Position numbers and translations under genes: made by a program. A stretch of DNA of 32,538 nt, taken from positions 11,157-43,694 of the forward strand of contig DLMI01000202.1 of NCBI GenBank assembly GCA_002478145.1, in the 5' to 3' direction. Under the pieces are notes generated by a model. It was given only the letters and a program-made list of their open reading frames with translations. It was not told the origin of the DNA and searched no databases. Position 1 is the first letter of the stretch; each line of letters opens with the position of its first letter. This document shows positions 15,051 through 22,595 of the stretch, piece by piece. Source of the DNA: Acidobacteria bacterium UBA7540. GTDB lineage: Bacteria; Acidobacteriota; Terriglobia; UBA7540.

Positions 15051-15424
15051 ACTCAATGCCCCACAACTCGCGGATTCCTGGCCCCATTCTTCGGTTTGAT
15101 TGGCGTTTATTGCACTCAGGAAACAGTTCGTTTTTGGGCTCTGAAAACGCTAACCCCTGCGTTTTCAGCAGATCCTTAGGTTCGTTCCCTCTATTTAGTA
15201 TCTTTTTTGCATTTTTGCCGACTTTCTCCCTCCGCCGGGCCGATTCTGAACCTCCTTCCCCGCCTCGCTTGCAAGCTTGCTCATGCGACAACTCGCATAG
15301 GCTACCTCCACTCGAGCCTCTTGTCAAGAGCAAAATGAAAGACAGGATTCAGGTTTCAGGATTCGGGATTCAACAAAACAGAGGGTGGGCGCTCAGCAGG
15401 ACATCGATGCACTGCTTTGGCACG
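15051..15424. other. Gene-free spacer upstream of valS, with a short GGATTCAG-word array
   Basis: No supportable gene lies here; open frames lack ribosome-binding sites and family features. Positions 15339-15377 hold a single-armed micro-repeat (CAGGATTCAGGTTTCAGGAT and following), the same word as at 26357-26394. The stretch 15190-15235 is T- and C-rich (TTTTTTGCATTTTTGCCG), which reads as A-rich on the minus strand and may be near the valS promoter, but I cannot place -35/-10 boxes with confidence. Confidence 0.5.
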
Positions 15425-15523
15425 CTGTCATTCTGGTCCCGCCTTGCGGGAGAAGAATCTCGCACTGCACTTTTCCGCGGAGAAACAGCAGAGCGAGATG
15501 CTTCGCTGCGCTCAGCATGACAG
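15425..15523. repeat. TGTCATTC-bounded inverted-repeat element
   Basis: The ends CTGTCATTCTG and CAGCATGACAG are imperfect complements. Inside are smaller foldbacks (TCCCGCCTTGCGGGA; TCTCGC paired with GCGAGA; GCTTCGCTGCGC). The end sequence matches the inner element at 8967-9093, so these are two members of one dispersed family. No coding potential was seen. Confidence 0.65.
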
Positions 15524-15608
15524 TGAGGGGGCGATCTCCCGGTCGTTCCGCTGCAGGCGAATAGCGCGGATGCGCTGGGCCATAGGATCTGATCAGGTCA
15601 AGAAAACA

Positions 15609-16397
15609 TCAGTTGTGTGGCCACGCCTGGTAAAGTGCAAACACTGCGCCCTGAGGGTCTGCCAGGATTGCCATGCGGCCAACTTTCTCCATGGTCATGG
15701 GAGCCAAATGGGTCTTGGCGCCCAGTTCCTGGGCCTTGGCAGCCGTCTCATCGCAATTCGAGACCAGAAAATACAACAGCCAGTGAGGGGGAACATTCGG
15801 ACCCAGAAAATTCGCAGGCGGAATTCCGCCGATGAATTTTTCCCCGTTGGCGATGTGCAGGTAGCCGGAGGGATCATTTTCGCCCTTGACAATCCTCCAA
15901 CCGAACAGGCCTGTGTAAAACTCCTTGGTGCGCGCGGGGTCCGTCGTCACTAGATCCGCCCAGCAGAGGGTGCCAGGCACGCCGGCGATTCCCGTCCCGG
16001 TGTGGCTTTTGGGTTGCCAGAGGGCGAAAACAGCTCCCGTCGGGTCTTGCACGACGGCCATCCGTCCCACGTCGTAAACGTCGCACGGCGGCGCAAGCAA
16101 CTTCCCTCCAAGCTGCGCAACGCGGCCTGCGGCGTCGTCTGCGCCTTCGACCGCAATGTAAATCATCCAGTGCGGCGGCACGCCCTGGGACCGCTGCTCA
16201 GGACGCATGGTGTACGCAGCGCCGGTGTCCCTCCCCTCGAGTTGAAACATGGTGTAGAAGTCGTTTGGACCCATGGGAAAATCCTGGCTGGCCCAACCAA
16301 ACAACGAACTGTAAAAGCTCTTGGCGGCATTCTGATCGGTGGTCGAAAGTTCAATCCAGCAAAAAGCCCCGGATGGATGCTTGTCAATATGCGGCAT
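15609..16397 (-). CDS. Two-domain VOC (glyoxalase/bleomycin-resistance) family protein
   Basis: The 262-residue protein is a tandem of two VOC domains (about 8-130 and 140-260). Each opens with a FCWIEL or LCWADL strand, then TTDxxxxxxFYxxLFGW, and each ends in a PxGAVFALxQ strand. This layout matches the CFP-30B/hydroxylase-like group of actinobacterial and acidobacterial VOC proteins, whose reactions are mostly unknown. Candidate metal ligands in these folds are a His/Glu on strands 1 and 8, but the usual set is not clearly complete, so enzyme activity is unsure. The ATG at 16397 has GGGAGG about 12 nt upstream. It lies downstream of the dienelactone-hydrolase-like gene on the same strand, separated by an inverted repeat. 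Confidence 0.85.
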   Translation of the reverse strand: MPHIDKHPSGAFCWIELSTTDQNAAKSFYSSLFGWASQDFPMGPNDFYTMFQLEGRDTGAAYTMRPEQRSQGVPPHWMIYIAVEGADDAAGRVAQLGGKLLAPPCDVYDVGRMAVVQDPTGAVFALWQPKSHTGTGIAGVPGTLCWADLVTTDPARTKEFYTGLFGWRIVKGENDPSGYLHIANGEKFIGGIPPANFLGPNVPPHWLLYFLVSNCDETAAKAQELGAKTHLAPMTMEKVGRMAILADPQGAVFALYQAWPHN

Positions 16398-16527
16398 GGC
16401 GCTCGATTACCTCCCTTTGTTGTGTGGATCACTGAAAGCCCGTCATTATTCTAACGCATTTTCCCAATTTCTTCCTGGCAGAACGGCTGGGGACCCAGTG
16501 AAGTTCTTGCAAGGCTCGCAAGAGCAG

Positions 16528-16624
16528 GTAGTGCAGGACCCGCTTTTCGGTCCTGCGGCTTTTCGACGGCCTTTGAAAGCGCACCATGAAGAACCGCAGG
16601 TCCGGAGAACGGGACCTGCGCTAC
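16528..16624. repeat. Inverted-repeat element with GTAG.GCAGG ends
   Basis: The left end GTAGTGCAGGACCCGCTTTT and the right end, about AACGGGACCTGCGCTAC, are imperfect complements. Inner arms GGTCCTGCGG and CCGCAGGTCC are perfect 10-bp complements. The element overlaps the stop codon of the dienelactone-hydrolase-like gene (16621-16623), so the insertion or repeat supplies the end of that frame or acts as its terminator. Confidence 0.7.
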
Positions 16625-17352
16625 ATCCTGGCGTAAATGTTCAAGAAAGTCAGCGTGAGCGCCCACGCCTGCCTGGCGGCGGAGGGGTTATAGCTCGACC
16701 GCGCGTCGCAGAAGAATCCGTGGTCGGCGTCCGAGAACTCGACATTCACGAAAGGTTTACCCGCCGCACGAAGAGATTCGGTCACCGCATGGGTCTGTTC
16801 CGGGCCGATGTGCTTATCCAAGCCACCCCAAAAGAACATCTGCGGAGCGTGCAAATCGCCCGCGCGGCTGAGCAGGCCAGGGCCGAAGGGGTTTGGGGCG
16901 ATTCCACCCCCATAAAACGAAATGGCTGCCTTCACGGGAAGCACGGCATTGGTAAGAAACGTCACGCGCCCACCCATACAAAAGCCAATGCACGCGATCG
17001 GCTGCCCTTGGGTCCCAGTGTCAGCGCGCAGCCATTCATAGGCGGAGCCGACGTCGGCTTCAAGGTTTCGATCGGTCAAAGCCCTTATGTGGGGCATGAC
17101 CGCCTCGAAATTGGTGTACGCGCCCTCGAAGCCCGGCGCGGTGCGGTGAAATAATTCGGGGGCAACCGCAACGCAGCCCTCGCGCGCAAAACGCTCGGTC
17201 ACGTCCCGGATGTGCCCATTGACGCCGAAGGCTTCCTGAAAGACCAGCAGGCCCGTGTGCCGGGCGCTGTCTTGGGGGCGGGCCACATAACCGCGCAAGG
17301 TGGTTCCGTCCGCCACATTCAAGGTGATCCACTCAGTCTTGATTTCTGCCAT
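16621..17352 (-). CDS. Dienelactone hydrolase family protein
   Basis: An alpha/beta-hydrolase of 243 residues in the dienelactone hydrolase family, cytosolic by lack of a signal peptide. The nucleophile is Cys125 in GFCMGG, with Asp179 in WGGLDKHIG and His211 in DADHGFFCD completing the Cys-Asp-His triad. Glu40 in VFQEAFGVN matches the conserved glutamate that activates the Cys in this family. Classic members open dienelactones in chloroaromatic breakdown, but most genomic copies have unknown ester or lactone substrates, and no catabolic genes are nearby. The ATG at 17352 has a strong GGAGG 8 nt upstream. Confidence 0.9.
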   Translation of the reverse strand: MAEIKTEWITLNVADGTTLRGYVARPQDSARHTGLLVFQEAFGVNGHIRDVTERFAREGCVAVAPELFHRTAPGFEGAYTNFEAVMPHIRALTDRNLEADVGSAYEWLRADTGTQGQPIACIGFCMGGRVTFLTNAVLPVKAAISFYGGGIAPNPFGPGLLSRAGDLHAPQMFFWGGLDKHIGPEQTHAVTESLRAAGKPFVNVEFSDADHGFFCDARSSYNPSAARQAWALTLTFLNIYARM

Positions 17353-17398
17353 TGAATTCTCCTCCCTCCTGCGAGGCTGTAAGGAAGTCAGTTGTCCC

Positions 17399-17432
17399 GG
17401 CGCGGCGGGTCAGTCGTCAGTCGTCAGTAGAT
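17399..17432. repeat. Short micro-repeat array, word GTCAGTC
   Basis: GGGTCAGTCGTCAGTCGTCAGTAG lies at the 3' end of the MFS gene and includes its stop codon; the last residues (GTSTDD) are translated from it. It is a single-armed member of the word-repeat type seen elsewhere in this window. Confidence 0.6.
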
Positions 17433-18823
17433 GTACCTGCTGACTCGTCGCGCTCGAGAGAAATCGCCTGCCCGGTCATTTCCTCGGCCGGCTCACCTCC
17501 TGCCATCGACTGTGCCAGGATGAGCTGGCGCGCTTCGCCACGCAGGGCCGGCCATGTCAGTGCGAAAACCGCGCCTCCAGCCAAGCAGATGATCCCCCCC
17601 AGCCTGACGGTAAGCGGCGCTCCCACATGCTGCGCAATCGCTCCTGAAAGCAACGCCCCAATTGGCGCCATGCCCATAAACATCATGGAGTAGACCGCCA
17701 TGACGCGGCCGCGCAATTCGTCGGGGACCATGGTTTGGATGAGAGTGTTGGAGGAAGCCATTTGCAGAATCATCGCGAATCCGGCCGGCATAACCAGGAG
17801 TATGGAGAGCCAGAACCAATGCGACATCGAAAAAAGGACCAGGGAGGTCCCGAACCCCATGGCGGCGAACATCACCCATCTTCCCAGTCCACGCACGCCT
17901 TGGCGCGCCGCCAACGCCAGCGTCCCTATAATCGCCCCCACTCCCGCAGCGCCCATCAGCAGACCAAGACCCCGCGCTCCGCTATGCAAAACCCTGTCAG
18001 CAAAAATCGGCATCAGCACCATGTAAGGCATCCCCGTCAGGCTGACAAGACCCAGCAGGAGCAGCAGGGCGCGGATCGGCCCCGTGCGCGCGACCCAGTG
18101 AAAGCCTTCCACAAGGCTCTCGAATCCGGAACGGCCGCTGCCTCGCGCGCGTGGCGTCACGGTCATCAGCAAGAGCCCGACAAGCACCGCAATGTAGCTC
18201 ACCCCGTTGGCAAAGAAGCACCAGCCTTCGCCGATCGCGGCCACCGTCACGCCGGCCACGGCAGGCCCCAGGATGCGCGCGCCGTTCACCATGGCGGAGT
18301 TGAGAGCAATGGCGTTAATCAAGTCCTGCTGGCCCACCATCTCGACCACAAAGGACTGCCGCGCGGGAATGTCGAAGGCGTTCACCAAGCCCAGTGACGA
18401 GGCCACCACCATGATTTCCCACACCTTGATGTGGCCCAGCAGAGTCAGCGCCGACAGGACAAACGCCAACAACATTGCAGAGGTCTGGGTGGCGATGATA
18501 ATGCGATAGCGGCTCGTTCGGTCCGCCACCATGCCGCCAATCGACGCCAGGAGGAAAACCGGGATTTGCCCGGCAAAGCCCACCAAGCCGAGGAGCAGCG
18601 ACGAGCCCGTAAGCCGGTAAACCAGCCAAGCCTGCGCCACGGATTGCATCCAGGTGCCGACCAGGGAAATCATCTGGCCGCTGAAAAACAGGCGATAATT
18701 CCGGGACCGGAGGGCCCGGAACATCGCCGGGACGCGGCTCTTTGTCTCCCCCGGCGCTCTTTCATTTTTTTGCGGCAGGGAGATCGCAGACCGTCCCCGG
18801 CCCGATTCAGTTGCCATGGTCAT
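17417..18823 (-). CDS. MFS transporter, EntS-like (MFS_3) exporter
   Basis: A 468-residue major facilitator with about 12 membrane helices from about residue 45 to 430, a 34-residue cytosolic N-terminus and a hydrophilic C-terminal tail. FRALRSRNYRLFFSGQMISLVGTWMQSVAQAWLVYRLTGSS (about 35-75) is the signature start of the MFS_3 group that includes the enterobactin exporter EntS. The loop motif GGMVADRTSRYR (about 96-107) is the MFS motif A equivalent, and PDELRGRVMAVYSM (about 370-383) is its second-half counterpart. The substrate is unknown; no siderophore genes are in view. ATGs at 18823 and 18817 are equally possible starts. Confidence 0.9.
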   Translation of the reverse strand: MTMATESGRGRSAISLPQKNERAPGETKSRVPAMFRALRSRNYRLFFSGQMISLVGTWMQSVAQAWLVYRLTGSSLLLGLVGFAGQIPVFLLASIGGMVADRTSRYRIIIATQTSAMLLAFVLSALTLLGHIKVWEIMVVASSLGLVNAFDIPARQSFVVEMVGQQDLINAIALNSAMVNGARILGPAVAGVTVAAIGEGWCFFANGVSYIAVLVGLLLMTVTPRARGSGRSGFESLVEGFHWVARTGPIRALLLLLGLVSLTGMPYMVLMPIFADRVLHSGARGLGLLMGAAGVGAIIGTLALAARQGVRGLGRWVMFAAMGFGTSLVLFSMSHWFWLSILLVMPAGFAMILQMASSNTLIQTMVPDELRGRVMAVYSMMFMGMAPIGALLSGAIAQHVGAPLTVRLGGIICLAGGAVFALTWPALRGEARQLILAQSMAGGEPAEEMTGQAISLERDESAGTSTDD

Positions 18824-19042
18824 TGTACCGGGCAGCCCTGAGTGAGCAAGAATGCCCTCGTCACCACCCCATGAAAAAAGTCGGCACAGGCAGCCACTTC
18901 ATCATGATACTGGAGCCTGCGGAAATTCACCAAAATTAGTTCGCTTGCAGGAAGAGTATGACATAGAATCTTGTGCTCTATTCTTGAGCGGGTGGCAAGA
19001 GACATGCCGCAGGAATCACCGCAATTCAATCGGAGGAATACT
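18824..19042. other. Divergent spacer between the MFS gene and mscL
   Basis: This roughly 220-nt region separates the minus-strand MFS gene from the plus-strand mscL unit and must hold the promoters of both. A TAGAAT-like -10 candidate lies near 18964-18969, without a convincing -35, so I do not call a promoter. No gene or notable repeat was seen. Confidence 0.4.
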
Positions 19043-19165
19043 ATGCGCCCGAGGACCGACCCCGCTCTCCGACAGGTGTGCGGGGGAGCGGAAGCGGAAA
19101 CTGGACAATCGAAAAGCTTGGATCTCGACAGGAGAGACAAAGCCCAGGAGGAATATCCATGCTGA
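19043..19165 (+). CDS. Possible 40-codon leader ORF overlapping mscL
   Basis: An ATG at 19043 is preceded by CGGAGG with a 6-nt spacer, one of the best ribosome-binding sites in the window. It opens a 40-codon frame reading [15 protein letters not shown] then a charged tail. Its TGA lies inside ATGCTGA, where ATG is the mscL start, so a ribosome finishing here is placed to start mscL. The peptide is hydrophilic and matches no family I know. A translated leader controlling mscL expression is an inference; a chance ORF upstream of a downstream AGGAGG is the alternative. Confidence 0.4.
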   Translation: MRPRTDPALRQVCGGAEAETGQSKSLDLDRRDKAQEEYPC

Positions 19166-19602
19166 AAGAGTTCAAAGAATTTGCAATGCGTGGGAATGTG
19201 GTCGATATGGCGGTTGGCATCGTGGTGGGCGCGGCCTTTGGCGGGATAGTGACCTCGCTGGTCAACGACGTCCTGATGCCACCCATCGGATTGCTGCTGG
19301 GAAAAGTGGATTTCTCGAACCTCTTCATCACCCTTACGGGTCGGCACTTCGATAGCGTGGCGCAGGCCAAGGCCGCGGGAGCGGCGACGCTCAACTACGG
19401 CCTGTTCATGAACACGGTGATCAACTTTGTGATCGTGGCGTTTGCGATTTTCCTGCTTGTGCATCAAGTCAGCAAACTGAGACCTAAGCCCGCCCCGGCA
19501 CCCGCCGGGCCTGCCTTGAAGGAATGCAAGTTCTGCTGTTCGTCGATTCCTCTTCAGGCGACGCGCTGCCCGCATTGCACTTCGGAGCTGAAGATCGCGT
19601 AG
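19159..19602 (+). CDS. mscL: Large-conductance mechanosensitive channel with C-terminal zinc ribbon
   Basis: MscL is an inner-membrane pentamer that opens under turgor stress to release solutes. The N-terminal helix and first membrane segment ([44 protein letters not shown], written here only as a landmark over residues 1-44) are highly conserved. TM2 spans about residues 92-112 ([20 protein letters not shown]). The family usually ends in a charged helix bundle; here residues 117-147 hold a Pro/Ala linker and CKFCCSSIP...TRCPHC, a four-cysteine zinc-ribbon motif. The ATG at 19159 is set by AGGAGG 7 nt upstream. The stop codon lies in the first unit of a tandem repeat. Confidence 0.93.
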   Translation: MLKEFKEFAMRGNVVDMAVGIVVGAAFGGIVTSLVNDVLMPPIGLLLGKVDFSNLFITLTGRHFDSVAQAKAAGAATLNYGLFMNTVINFVIVAFAIFLLVHQVSKLRPKPAPAPAGPALKECKFCCSSIPLQATRCPHCTSELKIA

Positions 19603-19703
19603 CGGCGAGTTTATCTCGCCAAATGGCGGCGTAAAGCCGCCTCTACTTTAGAGCTGTAGCGGCCAGTTTACCTCGCCAAATGGCGGCGTAAAGCCGCCTC
19701 TAC
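19599..19703. repeat. Tandem 48-bp hairpin repeat after mscL
   Basis: Two near-identical 48-bp units (19599-19646 and 19656-19703) are spaced by 9 nt, giving a 57-bp period. Each carries GGCGAG..CTCGCC-type and GGCGGC-GTAAA-GCCGCC hairpins and begins GTAG and ends CTAC. The units differ at only two or three positions. The first overlaps the mscL stop codon. They may act as transcription terminators or mRNA 3'-end protectors. Confidence 0.85.
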
Positions 19704-19745
19704 ATCAAACTGACAGGTGAATCCGCGAAGGCGGCGCAAGCTTCA

Positions 19746-19754
19746 TGCTATAAT
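19746..19754 (+). promoter_or_regulatory. Extended -10 promoter candidate for ilvE
   Basis: TGCTATAAT is a perfect extended -10 element, with TATAAT at 19749-19754. It lies about 90 nt upstream of the ilvE ATG and after the tandem repeat. No good -35 box is visible at 17 bp, which extended -10 promoters tolerate. Confidence 0.5.
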
Positions 19755-19843
19755 TCCAGCAACTGCGCCATTAAAGCAGTGAAACATAACCGCGCAGGAT
19801 CCGGCAGTTCGCGCGCTTACGAATACGGGCTAGGGAGGAAGGC

Positions 19844-20788
19844 ATGGCGGTAAGGAATTTCCAAAAAGTGTGGCACAACGGGGAATTCATCCCCTGGAAC
19901 GAAGCCACGATACACGTGGCGTCGCATGTGGTCAGTTATGCTTCGTGCCTTTTTGAAGGCATTCGCTGCTATGATACCCCGCAGGGGCCCGGCATCTTCC
20001 GCCTTAAAGAGCATACCGACCGATTGGTGAACTCCTGCAAGATTTATCGCATGGAACTGAAGTTCAGCCGCGATCAACTGGCCCAGGCGATGGTGGAACT
20101 GGTGCGGGTGAATAACGTCAAGCACTGTTACCTGCGCCCGGTGATTTTCCGGGGCTTCGGTGAGGCCGGGGTGAACCCGCTCAATAACCCGATTGAAATT
20201 TACTTGCTGGCCTGGGAGTGGGGGAAATACCTCGGCGAGGAAGCTCTGCGGCAGGGCGTGGACGTGTGCGTTTCCTCCTGGCAGCGCATTGCACCCAACA
20301 CCCTGCCGGCGATTGCCAAGTCGGCCGCGAATTATATGAACTCCCAACTGGTGAAGATGGAGGCGCTGACCAACGGTTATGTGGAAGGCATATCGCTCGA
20401 CGCCTCCGGCCACGTCAGCGAAGGGAGCGGTGAGAACCTCTTTATTGTGCACGACGGCAAGATCATCACACCGCCGCTCTCCTCGTCCATCCTTCCCGGC
20501 ATCACGCGCGATTCCGTCATCACGCTCGCCCAAGAGCTTGGTTACACGGTCATCGAGCAGGCCATCTCTCGCGAGATGCTTTATATCGCCGACGAAGTCT
20601 TTTTCACCGGCACGGCTGCGGAGATCACCCCCATCCGCTCCGTGGACCGCATTGTGGTAGGCAAGGGCCAGCCGGGTCCGATTACCCTGAGCTTGCAGGA
20701 ACGCTTCCTTTCCATCGTGCAGGGGCAGTCGGAGGACAAGTATGGCTGGCTTACCCTCTGCAGCCAGCCCGTCGCCGTGGCGCGGTAA
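19844..20788 (+). CDS. ilvE: Branched-chain amino acid aminotransferase
   Basis: IlvE is a PLP-dependent fold-IV transaminase that interconverts Leu, Ile and Val with their 2-oxo acids. The 314-residue protein shows the class landmarks: SYASCLFEGIRCY (31-43), FRLKEHTDRL (52-61), the PLP lysine Lys159 in AKSAANYMNSQL, the PLP-phosphate region SEGSGENLF (192-200), and the C-terminal EVFFTGTAAEITPI. The ATG at 19844 has GGGAGG 5-6 nt upstream. D-amino-acid aminotransferase is a relative, but the EGIR and YMNSQL patterns favour the branched-chain enzyme. A spacer of about 100 nt separates it from pilT on the same strand. Confidence 0.93.
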   Translation: MAVRNFQKVWHNGEFIPWNEATIHVASHVVSYASCLFEGIRCYDTPQGPGIFRLKEHTDRLVNSCKIYRMELKFSRDQLAQAMVELVRVNNVKHCYLRPVIFRGFGEAGVNPLNNPIEIYLLAWEWGKYLGEEALRQGVDVCVSSWQRIAPNTLPAIAKSAANYMNSQLVKMEALTNGYVEGISLDASGHVSEGSGENLFIVHDGKIITPPLSSSILPGITRDSVITLAQELGYTVIEQAISREMLYIADEVFFTGTAAEITPIRSVDRIVVGKGQPGPITLSLQERFLSIVQGQSEDKYGWLTLCSQPVAVAR

Positions 20789-20893
20789 GAGTCTTTGGTC
20801 CAGAGGTTCAGGGAGGGAATTGGATCTTCGCCCTCTCCCGAGAGGAGAGGGCTACAGTTCCGAATCAGGAATGCTTGGCAGCGAGGATCAGCC

Positions 20894-22045
20894 ATGAGCA
20901 GCCAAAGCGTGACCATCGATACCTTGCTTCGGACCGCCTGCGAGAATAAGGCTTCCGACCTGCACCTGAAGGTGGGGAATTGTCCTTACATCCGGGTGGA
21001 TGGCGAGCTCCAGGCGCTCACCCAATATCCCCGCATTTCCCCCGAACAGATGCTGGATTTTGCTTTCAGCATTATGACCAACCGGCAGAAGCAGAAGTTT
21101 AAGGAAAACACCGAGCTGGATATGCCCTATGGCGTCCCCGGGCTGGCCCGCTTCCGCGTCAACGTCTTCCAGCAGCGCGGAAACGTCGGCATGGTCATCC
21201 GCGTGATTCCGAGCAAGATCCAGACATTCGAGGAGCTTTCCCTTCCCAGGGTGATGGAGAAGATTTGCGAGGAAAAGCGCGGGTTGGTGCTGGTGGCTGG
21301 TACCACCAGTTGCGGCAAGTCCACAACCCTGGCGGCTATGGTGGACCGCATCAACTCCACTCGCACCGACCACATCATCACCATCGAAGACCCCATCGAA
21401 TTCTTGCACCGCGATAAGAAGGGATTTGTAAACCAGCGGGAAGTGGACGTGGATACACCCACCTTCGCCTCCGCCTTGCGCGCCGCCCTTCGCCAGGACC
21501 CCGACGTCATTCTGGTGGGCGAAATGCGCGACCTGGAAACCATCCAGATTGCCCTGCTGGCCGCCGAAACCGGCCACCTGGTTCTTTCCACCTTGCACAC
21601 CACGGACGCCACCGAGACTGTGCAGCGCATCATCGCCGTGTTCCAGCCATCTGAGCAAAAGCAGGTCCGCCTGCAACTGGCGAGCACGCTGAAGGCCGTT
21701 GTTTGCCAACGTCTGGTCAGGAAATCCGACGGCATCGGGCGAGTGCCGGCGGTGGAAGTCCTGCTCACCACCGAGTACATCCGGGATTGCATCGTCAATC
21801 CCGAAAAAACCCGGCTGGTCACGGAGGCCCTGGCTTCGGGCGTTTCCCAGTACGGCATGCAAACCTTCGACCAGTCACTCTACGACCTCCACTCGCAGGG
21901 CCTGATCACGCTCGAAGAAGCTCTGACCAACTCCTCCAACCCCGACGAGTTCAAGCTGCGTATTGCCGGCATCCGAACTGAGACGGACGCCACTCGCGAC
22001 GAGATGGAAAGGGCCAGCGAGGTGGAAAGGTTTGCAAAGAGATAA
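20894..22045 (+). CDS. pilT: Type IV pilus retraction ATPase PilT
   Basis: PilT is a hexameric cytoplasmic ATPase that depolymerises type IV pili, driving twitching motility and DNA uptake. From the ATG at 20894 (383 residues) it has the PilT start SDLHLKVG (21-28). The Walker A motif is GTTSCGKS (136-143, an unusual TSC in place of TGS), followed by the Asp box TIEDPIEF (163-170), the Walker B region DVILVGEMRD (204-213) and the His box TGHLVLSTLHTTDA (226-239). All ATPase motifs are intact. A frame open to 20795 has no initiation signal, whereas GAGG lies 7 nt before 20894. PilU is a close relative that cannot be fully excluded. It probably overlaps recX at its 3' end. Confidence 0.95.
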   Translation: MSSQSVTIDTLLRTACENKASDLHLKVGNCPYIRVDGELQALTQYPRISPEQMLDFAFSIMTNRQKQKFKENTELDMPYGVPGLARFRVNVFQQRGNVGMVIRVIPSKIQTFEELSLPRVMEKICEEKRGLVLVAGTTSCGKSTTLAAMVDRINSTRTDHIITIEDPIEFLHRDKKGFVNQREVDVDTPTFASALRAALRQDPDVILVGEMRDLETIQIALLAAETGHLVLSTLHTTDATETVQRIIAVFQPSEQKQVRLQLASTLKAVVCQRLVRKSDGIGRVPAVEVLLTTEYIRDCIVNPEKTRLVTEALASGVSQYGMQTFDQSLYDLHSQGLITLEEALTNSSNPDEFKLRIAGIRTETDATRDEMERASEVERFAKR

Positions 22046-22571
22046 AGAAGCGCCACCAGACCCGCTCACCGCAGCCCTGCGGATGCTCGCTCGCCGCCCC
22101 TATTCCGTGGCCGAAATGCGCCGGGCGCTGGCGAAGAAATATCCGGACTCAAGCCAGGTCCCCAAGGCGATTGCCCGTCTCCGCGAACTCCACTACCTGG
22201 ACGATAAGAAGTTTGCCGAGCACTATGCTTCCTCGCTGGTCCGCAATCGCGCTTACGGCCGCCACCGCATCCGCCGCGAGCTGAAAGCCAAACTCGTTGA
22301 TTACCGCCAGATTGAACCTGCCCTGCAACAAGTCTACGGGGAGACCAGCGAGTGGGAATTGCTGGAGCAGACCCTCGAAAAGAAAGTCCGCACCTTGCGG
22401 CTGCCCTTGACCCACGCCAAGCTGGCCTCGCTTTGCCAGAGCTTGCTGCGCCGCGGATTCCGCAGCGATGATATTATCAAAGCGGTGCGCGCCAAGCCTG
22501 AACTCCGGCCCGTCGCGGAGGCAGTGGAGGCCGCAGACCTTGAAAGCGGGGAGAGGGGAAGTTCTGAATAG
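22032..22571 (+). CDS. recX: RecX-family regulatory protein
   Basis: RecX binds RecA filaments and modulates recombination. The protein is built of three-helix repeats: ALRMLARRPYSVAEMRRALAKK opens the first, the second includes RLRELHYLDDKKFAEHYASSLVRNRAYGRHRIRRELKAK, and the last ends SLLRRGFRSDDIIKAV. The YLDD.xFA..y...r...G..RIr.EL pattern is the RecX signature. The start is uncertain: a TTG at 22032 has GAGG 9 nt upstream and overlaps pilT by 14 nt, while an in-frame ATG at 21963 would overlap by 83 nt. About 179 residues is a normal length. recA is not in the window. Coupling to pilT translation is likely by overlap. Confidence 0.88.
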   Translation: MQRDKEAPPDPLTAALRMLARRPYSVAEMRRALAKKYPDSSQVPKAIARLRELHYLDDKKFAEHYASSLVRNRAYGRHRIRRELKAKLVDYRQIEPALQQVYGETSEWELLEQTLEKKVRTLRLPLTHAKLASLCQSLLRRGFRSDDIIKAVRAKPELRPVAEAVEAADLESGERGSSE

Positions 22572-22592
22572 TGAATTGTGAATTGTGAATCG
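22569..22592. repeat. Short micro-repeat, word GTGAATT
   Basis: Three close copies of GTGAATT/GTGAATC fill the gap between the recX stop and the alaS start. They occupy the position where the alaS ribosome-binding site should be, and no AGGAGG-like sequence is present. It is a single-armed member of the word-repeat type. Confidence 0.65.
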
Positions 22593-22595
22593 AAC

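Noticed and set aside
20888..21862. 324-residue minus-strand frame opposite pilT
   Set aside because: Translation is His/Gly/Asp-rich without a domain; pilT on the other strand is unmistakable.
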